The position numbers and the translations under genes are program-made. From Mytilus californianus (Eukaryota; Mollusca; Bivalvia; Mytilida; Mytilidae), in NCBI RefSeq assembly GCF_021869535.1, contig NW_026262712.1:67984100-68048099 (forward strand): a stretch of 64,000 nt of DNA, in the 5' to 3' direction. Numbering within the stretch: position 1 is the first letter of the stretch; every line of letters begins with the position of its first letter. Positions 48,798 to 59,932 of this stretch are shown here, in pieces. The notes beneath the pieces were generated by a model. The model was not told where the DNA came from. It saw nothing but the letters and a program-made list of their open reading frames with translations, and did no database searches.

Positions 48798-50996
48798 AGC
48801 TCACCTGGCCCGAAGGGCCAAGTGAGCTTTTCTCATCACTTGGCGTCCGTCGTCCGTCGTCGTCCGTCGTCGTCGTTAACTTTTTACATTTTGAACTTCT
48901 TCTAGAGAACCACTGAATGGAATTAAATCAAACATGGCATGAATGTTCCTTATGAGGTACTGACCAAGTGTTGTTACTTTGTAACGGATCCATCATCCAA
49001 GATGGCCGCCAGCGGGGGACTTAATTTAACATAGGACCCTATGGGAAATACATACAAATGTCTTCTTTTAGAGAACCACTGAATGGAATGAAACCAAACA
49101 TGGCATGAATGTTCCTTATGAGGTACTGACCAAGTGTTGTTACTTTGAAGCTGATCGATTATCCAAGATGGCCGCCAGCGGGGGACTTAGTTTAACATAG
49201 GACCCTATGGGAAGTACATACAAATGTCTTCTTTTAGAGAACCACTGAATAGAATGAAACCAAACATGGTATGAATGTTCCTTATGAGGTGCTGACCGAG
49301 TGTTGTTACTTTGAAGCCGATCCATAATCCAAGATGGCCGCCAGCGGGGGACTTAGTTTAACATAGGACCCTATGGGAAATACATACAAATGTCTTCTTT
49401 TAGAGAACCACTGAATAGAATGAAACCAAACATGGCATGAATGTTCCTTATGAGGTGCTGACCGAGTGTTGTTACTTTGAAGTTGATCCATAATCCAAGA
49501 TGGCCGCCAGCGGGGGACTTAGTTTAACATGGGACCCTATGGGAAATACATACAAATGTCTTCTTTTAGAGAACCACTGAATGGAATGAAACCAAACATG
49601 GCATGAATGTTCCTTATGAGGTGCTGACCAAGTGTTGTTACTATGAAGCCGATCCATAATCCAAGATGGCCGCCAGCAGGGGACTTAGTTTAACATGGGA
49701 CCCTATTGGAAATACATACAAATGTCTTCTTTTAGAGAACCACTGAATGGAATGAAACCAAACATGGCATGAATGGTTCTTATGAGGTGCTGACTTAGTG
49801 TTGTTACTTTGAAGCCGATCCATAATCCAAGATGGCCGCCAGCAGGGGACTTAGTTTAACATGGGACCCTATGGGAAATACATACAAACGTCTTCTTTTA
49901 GAGAACCACTGAATGGAATGAAACCAAACATGGCATGCATGTTCCTTATGAGGTGTTGACCAAGTGTTGTTACTTTGAAGCTGATCCATCATCCAAGATG
50001 GCCGCCAGCGGGAGACTTAGTTTAACATAGGAGCCTATGGGAAATACATACGTCTTCTTTTAGAGAACCACTGAATGCAATGAAACCAAACATGGCATGA
50101 ATGTTCCTTATGATGTGCTGACCAAGTGTTGTTACTATGAAGCCGATCCATAATCTAAGATGGCCGCCAGCGGAGGACTTAGTTTAACATAGGACCCTAT
50201 GAGAAATACATACAAATGTTTTCTTTTAGAGAACCATAAAAATGGAATGAAACCAAACATGGCATGCATGTTCCTTTTGAGGTGCTGACCAAGTGTTGTT
50301 ACTTTGAAGCTGATCCTTCATCCATGATGGCCGCCAGATGGGGACAATGTTTAACAAAGGACCCTATGGACAATACATACAAATGTCTTCTTTTAGAGAA
50401 CCACATACTGAATGGATTGAAACCAAACATGGCAAGAATGTTCCTTATGAGGTGCTGACTAAGTTTTGTTACTTATAAGCTGATCCTTCATCCATGATGG
50501 CCGCCAATGGGAGAAATTCCTTTAACATAAGACCCTATGGACAATACATACAAATGTCTTCTTTTAGAGAACCACTTACTGAATGGATTGAAACCAAACA
50601 TGGCAAGAATGTTCCTTATGAGGTGCTGACTAAGTTTTGTTACTTTGAAGCTGATCCTTCATCCATGATGGCCGCCAATGGGGGGACTTCCTTTAACATA
50701 AGACCCTATGGGAAATACATACAAATGCTTCTTCTAGAGGTGCACTGAATGGAATGAAACCAAAACATGGCATAAATGTTTCTTATGAGGTGCTGATGAA
50801 GTGTTGCTACTTTGTTGCCGATTAACTGTTCAAAATGGCCACCAGGATTTTTTTATTAACTTACAGGACCAATATTAAACCAAATTTGGCCTCACTCATT
50901 ATTAGGGTATCTGTTATGATTTTAATCTATTTTTACATGATTTCCAAAACCAAAGTAGAATCATGTGAGCGACACAGGCTCTTGAGAGCCTCTAGT
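48798..50996 (+). mobile_element. Tandem-cored element with terminal hairpins (pearl/Helentron-like)
   Basis: The 5' end is a hairpin: AGCTCACCTGGCCC (48798-48811), loop GAA, and its inverse (48815-48828), 13 of 14 pairs. A GTC-rich microsatellite follows (48843-48876), then twelve units of 166-171 bp. The 3' end is a hairpin AGGCTCTTGAGAGCCT (50976-50991) directly followed by CTAG and T, the arrangement expected of Helitron-type 3' ends (hairpin, CTRR, T), though the usual gap between hairpin and CTRR is missing. No protein is encoded. It sits in a caspase intron. Bivalve pearl-type elements with a core of about 160-bp repeats are known; membership is inferred. Confidence 0.65.
48880..50850. 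repeat. Twelve tandem units of 166-171 bp
   Basis: The marker GATGGCCGCC (AATGGCCACC in the last) sits at 49001, 49167, 49333, 49499, 49665, 49831, 49997, 50159, 50326, 50496, 50667 and about 50836. Spacing is exactly 166 for six steps, then 162, 167, 170, 171 and about 169. The later units carry a 4-bp insertion (ACATACTGAATGG or ACTTACTGAATGG for ACTGAATGG) and CCATGATGG for CCAAGATGG. The 60-codon frames repeated on the minus strand follow the unit and are not genes. Confidence 0.95.
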
Positions 50997-51309
50997 TTTA
51001 GTATTATTTACCCTTCTAAAATTCCCTCTGACAACCGATCAGAAAACTTTTTAAAGTTTACAAAACATTGCAAAAGGGCCTAGGCATAAACGCATATTTA
51101 ATGATGCTTAATAGCTAGTAGATACATTTGTCTTTTAAAATACAACTGTCATGTAAGAATCGTAATGAAGCTATGTGGATAAATTTATCGGTTTTCAGGA
51201 GCTAAATTGACAGCGCGTCATCCCTACAATGGCTTCCATTTTCACGATTAAAAAAATTAGGTGGCGTAATGGGGATATAATTTTGACGAAGTAGAATCCT
51301 GACTGTAAT

Positions 51310-53200
51310 AACGAATCCCAAGTAGCTATAAATTCAAGATCATACAACAATAACGGGTCATTAATTTAATTATATTACCAATTACAGGCGACATAGCTAT
51401 GATCCGTCCCGTTACCTGAGCTAAATGCCTAGCTGTAGTCTGCGGAAAAGTCGACAAAACAGAATTCAGGGAATCTATGAGATCTCTTATTCTTCTATTA
51501 GAAATAAGCAAAACATACCTTTTTGAATCTCATAAAATGGCAAGCCATTCAAGTATCTGGACCGGCTCAAAAATGGATTTTCATCATTAATAAAAAAAAA
51601 AAACCAAAAAAAAAAAACCACCGGCAGATGTTAAAGATTTTCGAGTGAACTCGTAGTCTTTTTTAAAAGAGTCATAATCCACACTCAAACATAAGCCATA
51701 ATCTTACAAAAAAACTATGTTGATTACCTTTACTCAACAATACTTCACCATTGCTTTCGAACACTAACGTAAATAAATGATAATAAATAAAAGTCCATTT
51801 GGTAATACAATAAAACAGTAGTAAATTCCTAGCTAAGAAATCATACATAAGTTTGTTGCTGAGTACTGATATCAAAATGACGGTACCTGGACCTTACAAT
51901 ATATATAAGCGGCAATGTTTGCAAAATAACCAAATTGCAACCTTCCAATCATCATATTTAAATCAGTTTCTTTTTTCCTGATTTATGTGTTGCAACACTA
52001 AGCGTATTGACAATACAATGGTTTGAAATGGACGTTAATATCACAACCATTGGCTACTTATTCAGATACATCTTTGTCGAGAAAAACTGGATTAATGAAG
52101 GCCGATTTATTATTATTGAAATTTGTTTTTCAAGAGCTTCTGTGAAGAAATTACATAACGTTGGGAAATAATATCTAAAAATAAAAACACTAGCGCCAAT
52201 ATCTTTCCAGTAACGAATGTTTTTTTTAAGATTGCCTTTTACACCTTAAGAACTGTTTTTTTTTAAATTACAATTTTCAAAAAAGATAGTTTGTTTTAAA
52301 AAGACCTCGAGATCCGTCAAACCAGTATTACTCCATATACTACAAATAGATTTAATAAGTACTTATCATTAAATGTATCTGAAGATATGTTGGGCGCCTT
52401 GCTGCTTCTAGTAGCCTGAATTGATTGTGTTCTGGTTGCTTCTAATGTTGAGAGGACAGTATGTTTTTCCATTGATCAATTTTCCGGCACAGGAAGCATA
52501 TATTCCATCGGCACAGCTCACGCCGTTCGAAGCCCAAATAAAAGGCCTGTTGATGAGTAGAACGGCGACTATAAGTGCTATAAGAATTTGGTGCAGTTTC
52601 AGATCTGGCATTCGTATGTGCACTGGCACACGGAATAGAACGGTTACGTTTCTCCTTGATAGACAAGACGACTCTAGGTTCTGCTTGTCTAATTTTCTTT
52701 TCATCTTCGGTAGTTTTGGCAATTTAATTTTGCTCACACTCCCTCACTGTTGACCAACCCGATGTAGAGGTATCAGCAATGCGAATACGTTTATCGCGTG
52801 CTTTAAATCTGACAACAAGATCAGATACCAGCGAAATACCAGTTGCCCTAAAATGTTATGTTTCTGTAATATAGATAGCCCAGAGAGGATTTCCTCATTA
52901 TACCGATACTGAATTTTGTTCTCTTTGCTTTTAAATTTCAAATTAATTTCCTTTTTAACACTCAGAAATAATTACCTACTTTAAATAGAACAGCTTATTG
53001 TCAGAATAAGTTTTGAATAAATCAAAGGTATCAACTATACCTTGCCTAGATTCACTAGAATCTTGATTGACCGCGGCTGTGGAAGGCTCACCTTGTCCAC
53101 TACTAGATTCGTGGTCAGAAACATCTTCATTTGGTTCAGATATAACGTATTGTGATGTATATGAACTGAAAACTGAGCTTCAATTGATAACACACCGTAG
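51310..53200 (-). pseudogene. Degraded DIRS-like retrotransposon (gag-like and RT/RNase H remnants)
   Basis: On the minus strand the 5' part (53170-52980) reads SEPNEDVSDHESSSGQGEPS and SYTSQYVI, acidic and Ser-rich, to a stop. It resumes at KENKIQYRYNEEILSGLS (about 52930-52875), then KRIRIADTSTSGWSTVREC (about 52800-52745), then a basic stretch with a ruined zinc knuckle (CFLCRK). Farther on, 51511-51326 reads RIRDLIDSLNSVLSTFPQTT and RHLAQVTGRIIAMSPVIGN, which I recognise as the RNase H-side segment of DIRS-type RT. Most of the RT and the tyrosine recombinase are missing, with several stops and frameshifts. Two overlapping frames of about 110 codons at 52408-52753 are by-products. Confidence 0.65.
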
Positions 53201-53570
53201 GTTGATAAACAAATAAATCCATTCCGGCTTTTGAAATTCGTGAAACACAAGTTGCGACTTTAAACTAAAAATTTAACATAACTGTCAGAAAAGTCCAATT
53301 CGGACCAAAGGTCAATGTTTATTTAAATAAATATAATTTAACAAATACACGTGAATGTACACGTGGATACGGTAATAGAGACACGTGTATAAGATAACAG
53401 AAATAAATATATATAGTCTAGTAAAAAACTCAAACGTATATATATGTTAAACAAGAACATTATCTATGATGCTGTATTTGAATGAATGTACACATTTGAA
53501 ATGCTTTCACAATTCTGTTTCTATACTGGTTACACCAAATTTACAAATTAACATCATTGATTTATTCCAG

Positions 53571-53655
53571 GAAGGTATCAAAACTTGTAAAGGAACCATT
53601 ACTACGGATGAGATTGTCGAGTACTTTAAAACCAGTAAAACGAAGCCATTTAAAG
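53571..53655 (+). CDS. Caspase, middle p20 exon
   Basis: An 85-bp exon behind TTTATTCCAG, ending at AAAG before GTAAGT; phase 0 in, phase 1 out, matching both neighbours. It reads EGIKTCKGTITTDEIVEYF and KTSKTKPFKG, where the last Gly codon is completed by the next exon. This is the segment between the catalytic His and Cys; ITTDEIVEYF takes the place of the loop-helix before the KPKxFF strand. The preceding intron is 6.4 kb. Confidence 0.88.
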
Positions 53656-53734
53656 GTAAGTGAAGTCAATCAGACCAATTAGGTTAAAACTGCGTTGCAT
53701 GATTTTTAAATATTGTTTCCTAATAGTACAGAGG

Positions 53735-53880
53735 AATGTTTCTGTCAGGAATATGACAGTTGTTTTCCATTTGTTTGATGTGTTTGAGCTTTTGATTTTG
53801 CCATTTGGTAAGGGACTTTCCGTTTTGAATTTTCCTGGAGTTCGTTATTTTTGTTATTTTACTTTTTAACTCAACTGCTG
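53735..53880 (+). repeat. Dispersed bivalve repeat fragment
   Basis: GTCAGGAATATGACAGTTGT, TTTGAATTTTCCTGGAGTTC and TTTTTGTTATTTTACTTTTT recur, diverged, at 60740-60840. Non-coding. Confidence 0.65.
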
Positions 53881-55734
53881 CATTTGATAAAACGACAAAA
53901 GAACAGTTAACCGTAAAATTTTCTCGTTATAAAAATAGAATAGATAATTATAAAAATGTCCATAAGTTATTTGATAACTGTATAAATTTTGTCTCATGAA
54001 AATGCGTTTTGATTAAGAGTGTATGATAATGCCACTTGATTCCGTTAATAACAAGATATAGAATAATTTGTAAATAACGTTCTTTAATTTGGTCATATAT
54101 CGGAAGTAAATAGGCAACATTTTCCTACTTTTTCTTTTTAGATTTTATTCCCCTCCTGACTACTATTTTGGGGATTTGATAAATACATATATACATTGAT
54201 ATGTTCTTTGCTTGAAATAAGGGATATAATTTCCCCATTCCTGTTTAAAAATATCACTTTCGTTTGAAATAATACGTCGCTTTACACAAGTCAAGACCAC
54301 TAAATTTCTGACATCAGAATACATTTGCATAGTAATTTCATAAATACAAAATGTAAACATGCCCCTGAGAATTGGCCAAGAGACACAATGAAACACAATG
54401 CATTGTGGGCTATTAAGAGTTTATTATCACTTAAGAACACGTGGAATTGGCAAATAAGTGTCATTTTGTATTGTTTCTCGGTATCTCACGTTTGATTTTT
54501 TTGTTCATCTACTGTTAGTGCGGTGACGGAATAGGAACAAGTCGATTATTAAAAAAGTTTAATATCATTTCATATTACACAGCTAAAAATTTGCACAGTC
54601 CTAGAAAATTAATTTGCTTGAATTTAAGATTGGTCGTCATAAAGTCATATGGTGCAGTTTTTTAATTTTATCGTTTAGCTATCAAATTAGACTAAAAATG
54701 CAGATCATGAGTGGCATGCAGTTTTGCTTGTTTTTCAATTGCTGCACTCAATTATATTTCATTTTTTTATGTTATTCAAACATCACACACACTGCTTTAT
54801 TCATTAATCGAAAAAGCTAATCGTAAAAGCCTTTTGATGACAAATTATGAAGATACAAAGTACTGTAAACGGGGACATTTTGTGTTTTACCGGATTCCAA
54901 CATCATACAATAAAGCGCTAACGTATAAACTGTATCGTAACTACTGTAAATTAATAAAACTGCAATTTCTCTTTTCATATACACAAGTTTTTTTTATGAA
55001 ATAAGATTCTTTTAAACAATTCTGTTTTTAAACTTTCAAATATCTACTATTAAATCATTAACTTAAATAATTTCTGAAAAGTTGTGTCCGGTCCCTATTA
55101 GGGCTGAATGATTAGTTTTCCTCATAAAGTTAGGACTTCATATGTATTGTATTTGTTGCTGTTTTATTGTTTCTTTGATTTTTTTTTTTGGGTGTTCGTA
55201 AGTCTTTCTGAGGTTTAGTTGGTATAGTTTTATTTATATATGAGGCAAAATAAGTTTTTGAGTTGTATAGTTGGGATCCGACAAAATCCCAAAAGATGAC
55301 AAAACTGGGAAGTCCGTTGAAACTTGGCTTGTAGCATTTCAAAGTAGCATACATTAAGTTTAATCATTTGAATAGTGTTATTTTTTCAAAAGCAGAAGTG
55401 GGTCAGTTGTTTTATTTAACAGTTAATCGTGGTTCGTGGTATTTTGACACAGTTGACAGGTGTAAAGATGAAATAACTCGGAATTGATGATTGTGACTTT
55501 GTCTTATTCGATGGATAATATACCGAAGAGAAGTTTGGAAATTGTCTATTATAAAAGTTGAAAAAAAATGATGAAAAAGTCAAAATAACATAATGGTGTT
55601 TACAGTCATAATTTAAATTGGAAATACAGAACCTTCTCAAAGACTTAATTAAAATCATTTTGCCTAGTTCTTTAATTTGAAGTTCAGATATATCAAGATG
55701 TCCTGTCACTCTATAACCAACATTTCAGTCATTG
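53881..55734. other. Caspase intron, non-genic
   Basis: No supported gene. Short open frames such as 54614-54820 have no recognisable domain. Confidence 0.5.
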
Positions 55735-56340
55735 CTTACGTTTCATATATCCCAGAGAGCTTGTGATAAAGGATACTACCGAATCCAGAATGGCTGCTTC
55801 ATATCTTGACCTTTTCCTTGATATTGACACAGATTGACGACTTCAAACAAAAATCTATGACAAACGTTACATGATGATGTTAAAATTTCCAATGTCAATG
55901 TCCCAGTTCTCAATAAAAGCATACCCTCTACTCCATCGTATGGCTTTCGGTATCTCAACTGATACCTTACGCGCATGCATGTTGATACCAAAGGGATATT
56001 CAAACTTAATAGTCGAAGACAATTTCACAACGCCATGTCAAAAGTCGAAGAACGACGTAAAGACAAATAAAATTCTACAAAACACTTTATAGAAAATTAA
56101 AGACTGATCAACTCGAACCTAACTAAAACCCGGGGGTTATCTCATGTGCCCCCAAATGGCTAGCAGATTTTGTTCCACATGTGGCACCTGTGTGTTTGGC
56201 TCGTGTTAATACGAATTCGGTTATATGTACAAAGTTATGAGGAAGAACCGGCGACTGGAATGGCCACAAAGTAAATTTTAAGGTCACCATCACGAATTGC
56301 GTTACTTTTAAGCTTTACTGTGTCTCAACTCACTAGTAAC
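55735..56340 (+). pseudogene. Penelope-like RT C-terminus split by an inverted tail copy
   Basis: The outer parts are the family RT C-terminus: 55750-55980 corresponds to KDTT..ASYLDLxLxIDTD and later YGxxISQL, with frameshifts and a stop; 56228-56340 resumes at CAAAGTTATGAGGA and the HHEL segment. Between them lies a family tail in the opposite direction. The copy is well decayed (many substitutions) and lies in the caspase intron. Confidence 0.7.
55982..56228 (-). mobile_element. Inverted Penelope-like tail inserted into the RT fragment
   Basis: Matches the tail of the 58.1-kb copy in the same orientation (GATACCA(A/G)AGGGA, ACAACGCCATG, TTGTTCCACATGTGGCACC), with more divergence. Ends are approximate because about 50 bp of the target RT appear lost. 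No duplication could be placed. Confidence 0.65.
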
Positions 56341-56991
56341 ATCTTTTCGCGGTTTAAGATATTAGAATACTAAGTAAAAACTTAATTAACCCTTTATGTT
56401 GATGCATGCATTGCAAAAGACGCGTATGCTGTTGAAGCATCTGATCTCAATTCTTTTAAAGTTCGTGGGATTCCCTTAGTTTTTTTTTAAAAAACACGGG
56501 TAACTAAGTTTAAATCAATCTATATTTTTGCAAATGCTTGCACATATTGTAATATAAACTACAATCAAGCAAGACAAGGTATGACGGTCTTTAAAAAATA
56601 AAATCAGGTAAAGAGTAACTTGCTTTACCACCACTCTAAACCTTTACTGGGATTCAAACGTTATTCTTTAACAAAAAATACAAATATACAGAACAAAAGT
56701 TTTACCATAAGCAGTGCGATATCAATGATAACCCTAGTTTAGATATCATATCAATTTATACAGACTAGACTGTAGGGCAGAACAATCACGACAATAGGAA
56801 ATTTTCGAAAAACAATAATCATGTAATCATGGCAAGCATATACTGTCGATCAGAGATTGGGGTTGTCTAGCCGTTTGTTGAGGGATATATAGAGTTGCAA
56901 GCAACAGGACAAACTATTCCTTTCTGAACAGGGTTCATTTTTCATTGCCTAGAAGCAACCCCGATGGTACTGTCCATTATTTTATACTGAT
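56341..56991. other. Caspase intron, non-genic
   Basis: A+T-rich, nothing supported; GATATATAG near 56884 could be a TATA-like site upstream of the small frame at 56992. Confidence 0.4.
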
Positions 56992-57189
56992 ATGCCCAAA
57001 ATGTATTCTTCAATGAAGAAATGTTTTGAAATGTCCTATAATGATGGACAAAAGCACGCTTCATGTTGTACACACACATTCGACCAGCACTCTATTCCAT
57101 TGCAGAACAAGTCAAATGTCCGAAGCTTAACATTCATAATCGCAATATTATTAGGATTTGTGGTTTATGAATTGTGTCGCGTTCTTTAA
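56992..57189 (+). other. Possible small tail-anchored protein (65 residues)
   Basis: Opens MPKMYSSMKKCFEMSYNDGQ, contains HASCCTHTF, and closes with a hydrophobic stretch LTFIIAILLGFVVYEL and CRVL before the stop. A single C-terminal membrane segment with only a few residues behind it is the layout of tail-anchored proteins. No homologue is recognised. It lies in the third caspase intron on the same strand. It could be chance in A+T-rich DNA. Confidence 0.25.
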
Positions 57190-57854
57190 CCACTGTAGTG
57201 AAATCTTGGACCAATGTTGATAATCGTGATTTATTAAGTTTAACCTTGCATGTACGAATATATATATTCCAACAAAGGGCCAGAACCTTGTAACAACGTT
57301 CCCACAATACGGAAGTTATTTGAATTACTTATAAAAGTAGAGTTTTTAGCATGTTTAGTGCGATGTTAAATTATCCTGCTTCGAAGAGATTTTCTTGTCT
57401 TATGTCACTAAGTTTTGGATTGAACAACCGAAACTTTCACAATTTCTAAACGGATAAAAGGCGGTTCTAGTCATCAAAATGCCTTTTTAAAACTGAATTG
57501 AATTCGCATTTAGTTTGGCTATTCTGTCACAGTTACAAAATAATAAAATAAACAATCATATAATGATATGGTACTAGTCATAGGTAAAATAGACTTGCTT
57601 TTCACTGTCGTCGTATAAAATATGTTTGCTTTTGTTGATTGTTTTAAAACACTGTGACAAACATCACTTCCACATTAAACTGAAACTTTATCATATGGTC
57701 TAACTTGATATTCTAAACAAATTGTGTGATCTCGCGCCCTACGGGATTCTTGTATTGTTTTAGAAGAATCTAGCTCGGAAGCATTCTTCAATATATAAGC
57801 TGACATGTTTAAACATTTTTATTTAACCGAAAACGTGAAAAGAATATGATGAGA
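57190..57854. other. Caspase intron, non-genic
   Basis: Nothing supported. Confidence 0.5.
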
Positions 57855-58050
57855 CAGAATCAATTGTTAAGAATCCATCATGACAAATAATTAAGAATGT
57901 TAAAAATCGGTTTAGACAAATTTCGAATCTTAAGAACCTGTGAAGACAAATTCAGATTGTTAAGCATCTGTTCAGACCAATTTAGAATATTAAGAATTTG
58001 TTCAAAGGAATTCAGAATGTTAATAATACCTTAAGATAAAATTAGACCTT
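57855..58050. repeat. Imperfect minisatellite, about 34-bp units
   Basis: Variants of GTTAAGAATCTGTTCAGACA repeat five to six times, each unit containing AGACAAATT(C)AGAAT. Confidence 0.75.
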
Positions 58051-58100
58051 ATTCCCAATTTTAGAATGGTAATTAAAATTCAGACAAATTCAGACAAGAA

Positions 58101-58835
58101 TAGAAGCAAAATCTACATATTATAGAAGAGGGACGAAAGATACCAGAGGGACAGTCAAACTCATCGATCGAAAACAAACTGACAACGCCATGGCCAAAAA
58201 TAAAAAGACAAACAGACAAATAATAGTACAGATGACACAACATAGAAAACTAAAGACTAGGCAACACAAACCCCACCAAAAACTGGGGGTGATCTCAGGT
58301 GCTCCGGAAGGGTAAGCAGATCCTGCTCCACATGTGGCACCCGTCGTGTTGCTTATGTTATTACAAATCCGGTAAATAGTCTAATTCGGTAGGTCACATT
58401 CGTGAAAAGGGAAGGGTATTGTAGTTACGACATAAGGAACATATCCGATATCATCTGTGAAACGGTTATTCTATAACGGTCAACCAACTCGTGATGGCGT
58501 CCGTAAAATTTACGAAGGAAGAAGATGAACATATGTTGGATTATTTCAATATTGAGGATTTAGAAATTAAGCAAATAAACAATATGAGGAGTCAGGCATT
58601 TGTCAATTGATTTTTACTGTTACCCTTCACGCAAGAGGTTTTTAGAGTGTTGTTTCCATATTGTTTATCCTTGTATTTATATTTTACTTAATTTGTACTT
58701 TATCGAGATGGTTTGTTCTATCAACTATAAAACCATTTGTATCTTCGTTTATCGTTTCAATATACTCTCAACTACAAAAACTTTTTTGTTGACGTCATTG
58801 TCAAGTTTACCATCAACCACAACTTTTTTGTAAAC
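58101..58835 (+). repeat. Duplicated segment, copy 1 (interrupted)
   Basis: TAGAAGCAAAATCTACATAT at 58101 and GATGAACATATGTTGGATTA (58524 on) to CAACTTTTTTGTA (58833) match 60183-60500 in order. Copy 1 is split by a 391-bp Penelope-like insertion that copy 2 lacks. The duplication includes no exon. Confidence 0.88.
58129..58519 (-). mobile_element. 391-bp Penelope-like 3' end with 5-bp target duplication
   Basis: In minus orientation: the tail (CACATGTGGCAC.., as at 1593-1807) preceded by about 25 RT C-terminal codons (reverse of CGTCCGTAAAATTTACGAAGG at the right end). AGAAG flanks it at 58124-58128 and 58520-58524; the empty counterpart has a single AGAAG at 60205-60209. This is a 5'-truncated insertion. 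Confidence 0.9.
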
Positions 58836-58844
58836 CACTTATAA

Positions 58845-59130
58845 ACCGTAAGTTATAGAGACCTAGAGATACTCGATTTGAGGTCCTAGTTGCAATAAAC
58901 AGGAAATTGAGTTCAAGCACTTAGTCAAGGTCATGTTCTAAATTTTCAATTTTTGCATGGTCTTAATTCTCTGGGTATTTTGGTTTGAGATCGTTGATTT
59001 GTAACCTAAAAATTGAGGTCAAGGTTAAAGGGAATTTTTCACATTCTGGATCTTTGCTGTCAGATGAGAAAACCTCTAGTATAACTTCATACTGGTACAT
59101 GTCAAAGGCACAAAGTGTTTTGCGTTATAG
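58845..59130 (+). repeat. Dispersed repeat shared with 34.45-35.42 kb
   Basis: See the matching copy: GTTATAGAGACCTAG, GGTCATGTTCTAAATTTT and CCTAAAAATTGAGGTCAAGG occur in the same order. Confidence 0.5.
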
Positions 59131-59204
59131 ATTTGAGAAAATACAACCTTAAAAAAATCAATTGGATGTAGCATTGGAAAAACAAAGAAACCATATATTT
59201 AAAG

Positions 59205-59440
59205 AATCAGTTTAATGTTACATATCATATGAACCGGAAGTGGCATTTTGAAGACCGGAAGGAGCACATTATCACTCTTATTTTAAGCAAAAGTATAAAA
59301 AACAATATTTTTTTCGAATCAGTTTTATGTGAGCTATGAAACTGGAAAGGGGATTTTGTAGACCGGAAGTTGTGAATTATATTCCTTATTTGAAAGAGAA
59401 ATACATAGAGACCACATGTTTTTTAAATCAGTGAAATGTA
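59205..59440 (-). repeat. Minisatellite of about 107-bp units, inverted relative to 41 kb
   Basis: ATGAACCGGAAGTGGCATTTTG at about 59229 and GAAACTGGAAAGGGGATTTTG at about 59337 start successive units; GACCGGAAG recurs in each. The reverse complement matches the CTTCCGGT units of 40985-41345. Confidence 0.65.
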
Positions 59441-59932
59441 AGTTATATATTCATTCACATAAACATTGATATAAAGGATGGACTATGAAATAGGAATATG
59501 GTCACACCGACTTACCTTTCCCATCTGACAGTAAAATCAATGCACAGTGATGGGTGTATTTAGCTTTGCTTTACATGTATGAGTGTTATGAAATGTTCAT
59601 AATATAAAGTTCAAAAGTGTTTGCACAAAATAAAGAATGCCTTCTAAAGTCAACTTAAAGTCTATATTAAAACTGTAAAATTTCAAATATGGTGTGAAAT
59701 CGCATTCACACAAAACAACATACTGACAGCATTTTTTAAATATAAATGTATGTCTGTGTAATGTGTAGCATTAGAATCACACTGGGCCATGTAATTACGC
59801 ATAAGCTGTTAGAACAGGTATGCAGTAAATGGTTATTTCATAAAATAAATTTGCCCTGTGATTGGTTTGTCCGTATGTGTTAAATCCTACTAGTTGATTT
59901 GAGTTTTTATCATGCACTTTTGTTTTCATTAG

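Noticed and set aside
49140-49992. Five near-identical 60-62-codon minus-strand frames
   Set aside because: They recur at exactly the 166-bp unit spacing of the tandem array, so they are repeat by-products.
52408-52753. Overlapping frames of 109 (-) and 110 (+) codons, one with a membrane-like stretch
   Set aside because: A third minus-strand frame carries the DIRS gag-like motif continuity (RIADTS..GW, then a ruined zinc knuckle); the longer frames are shadows.
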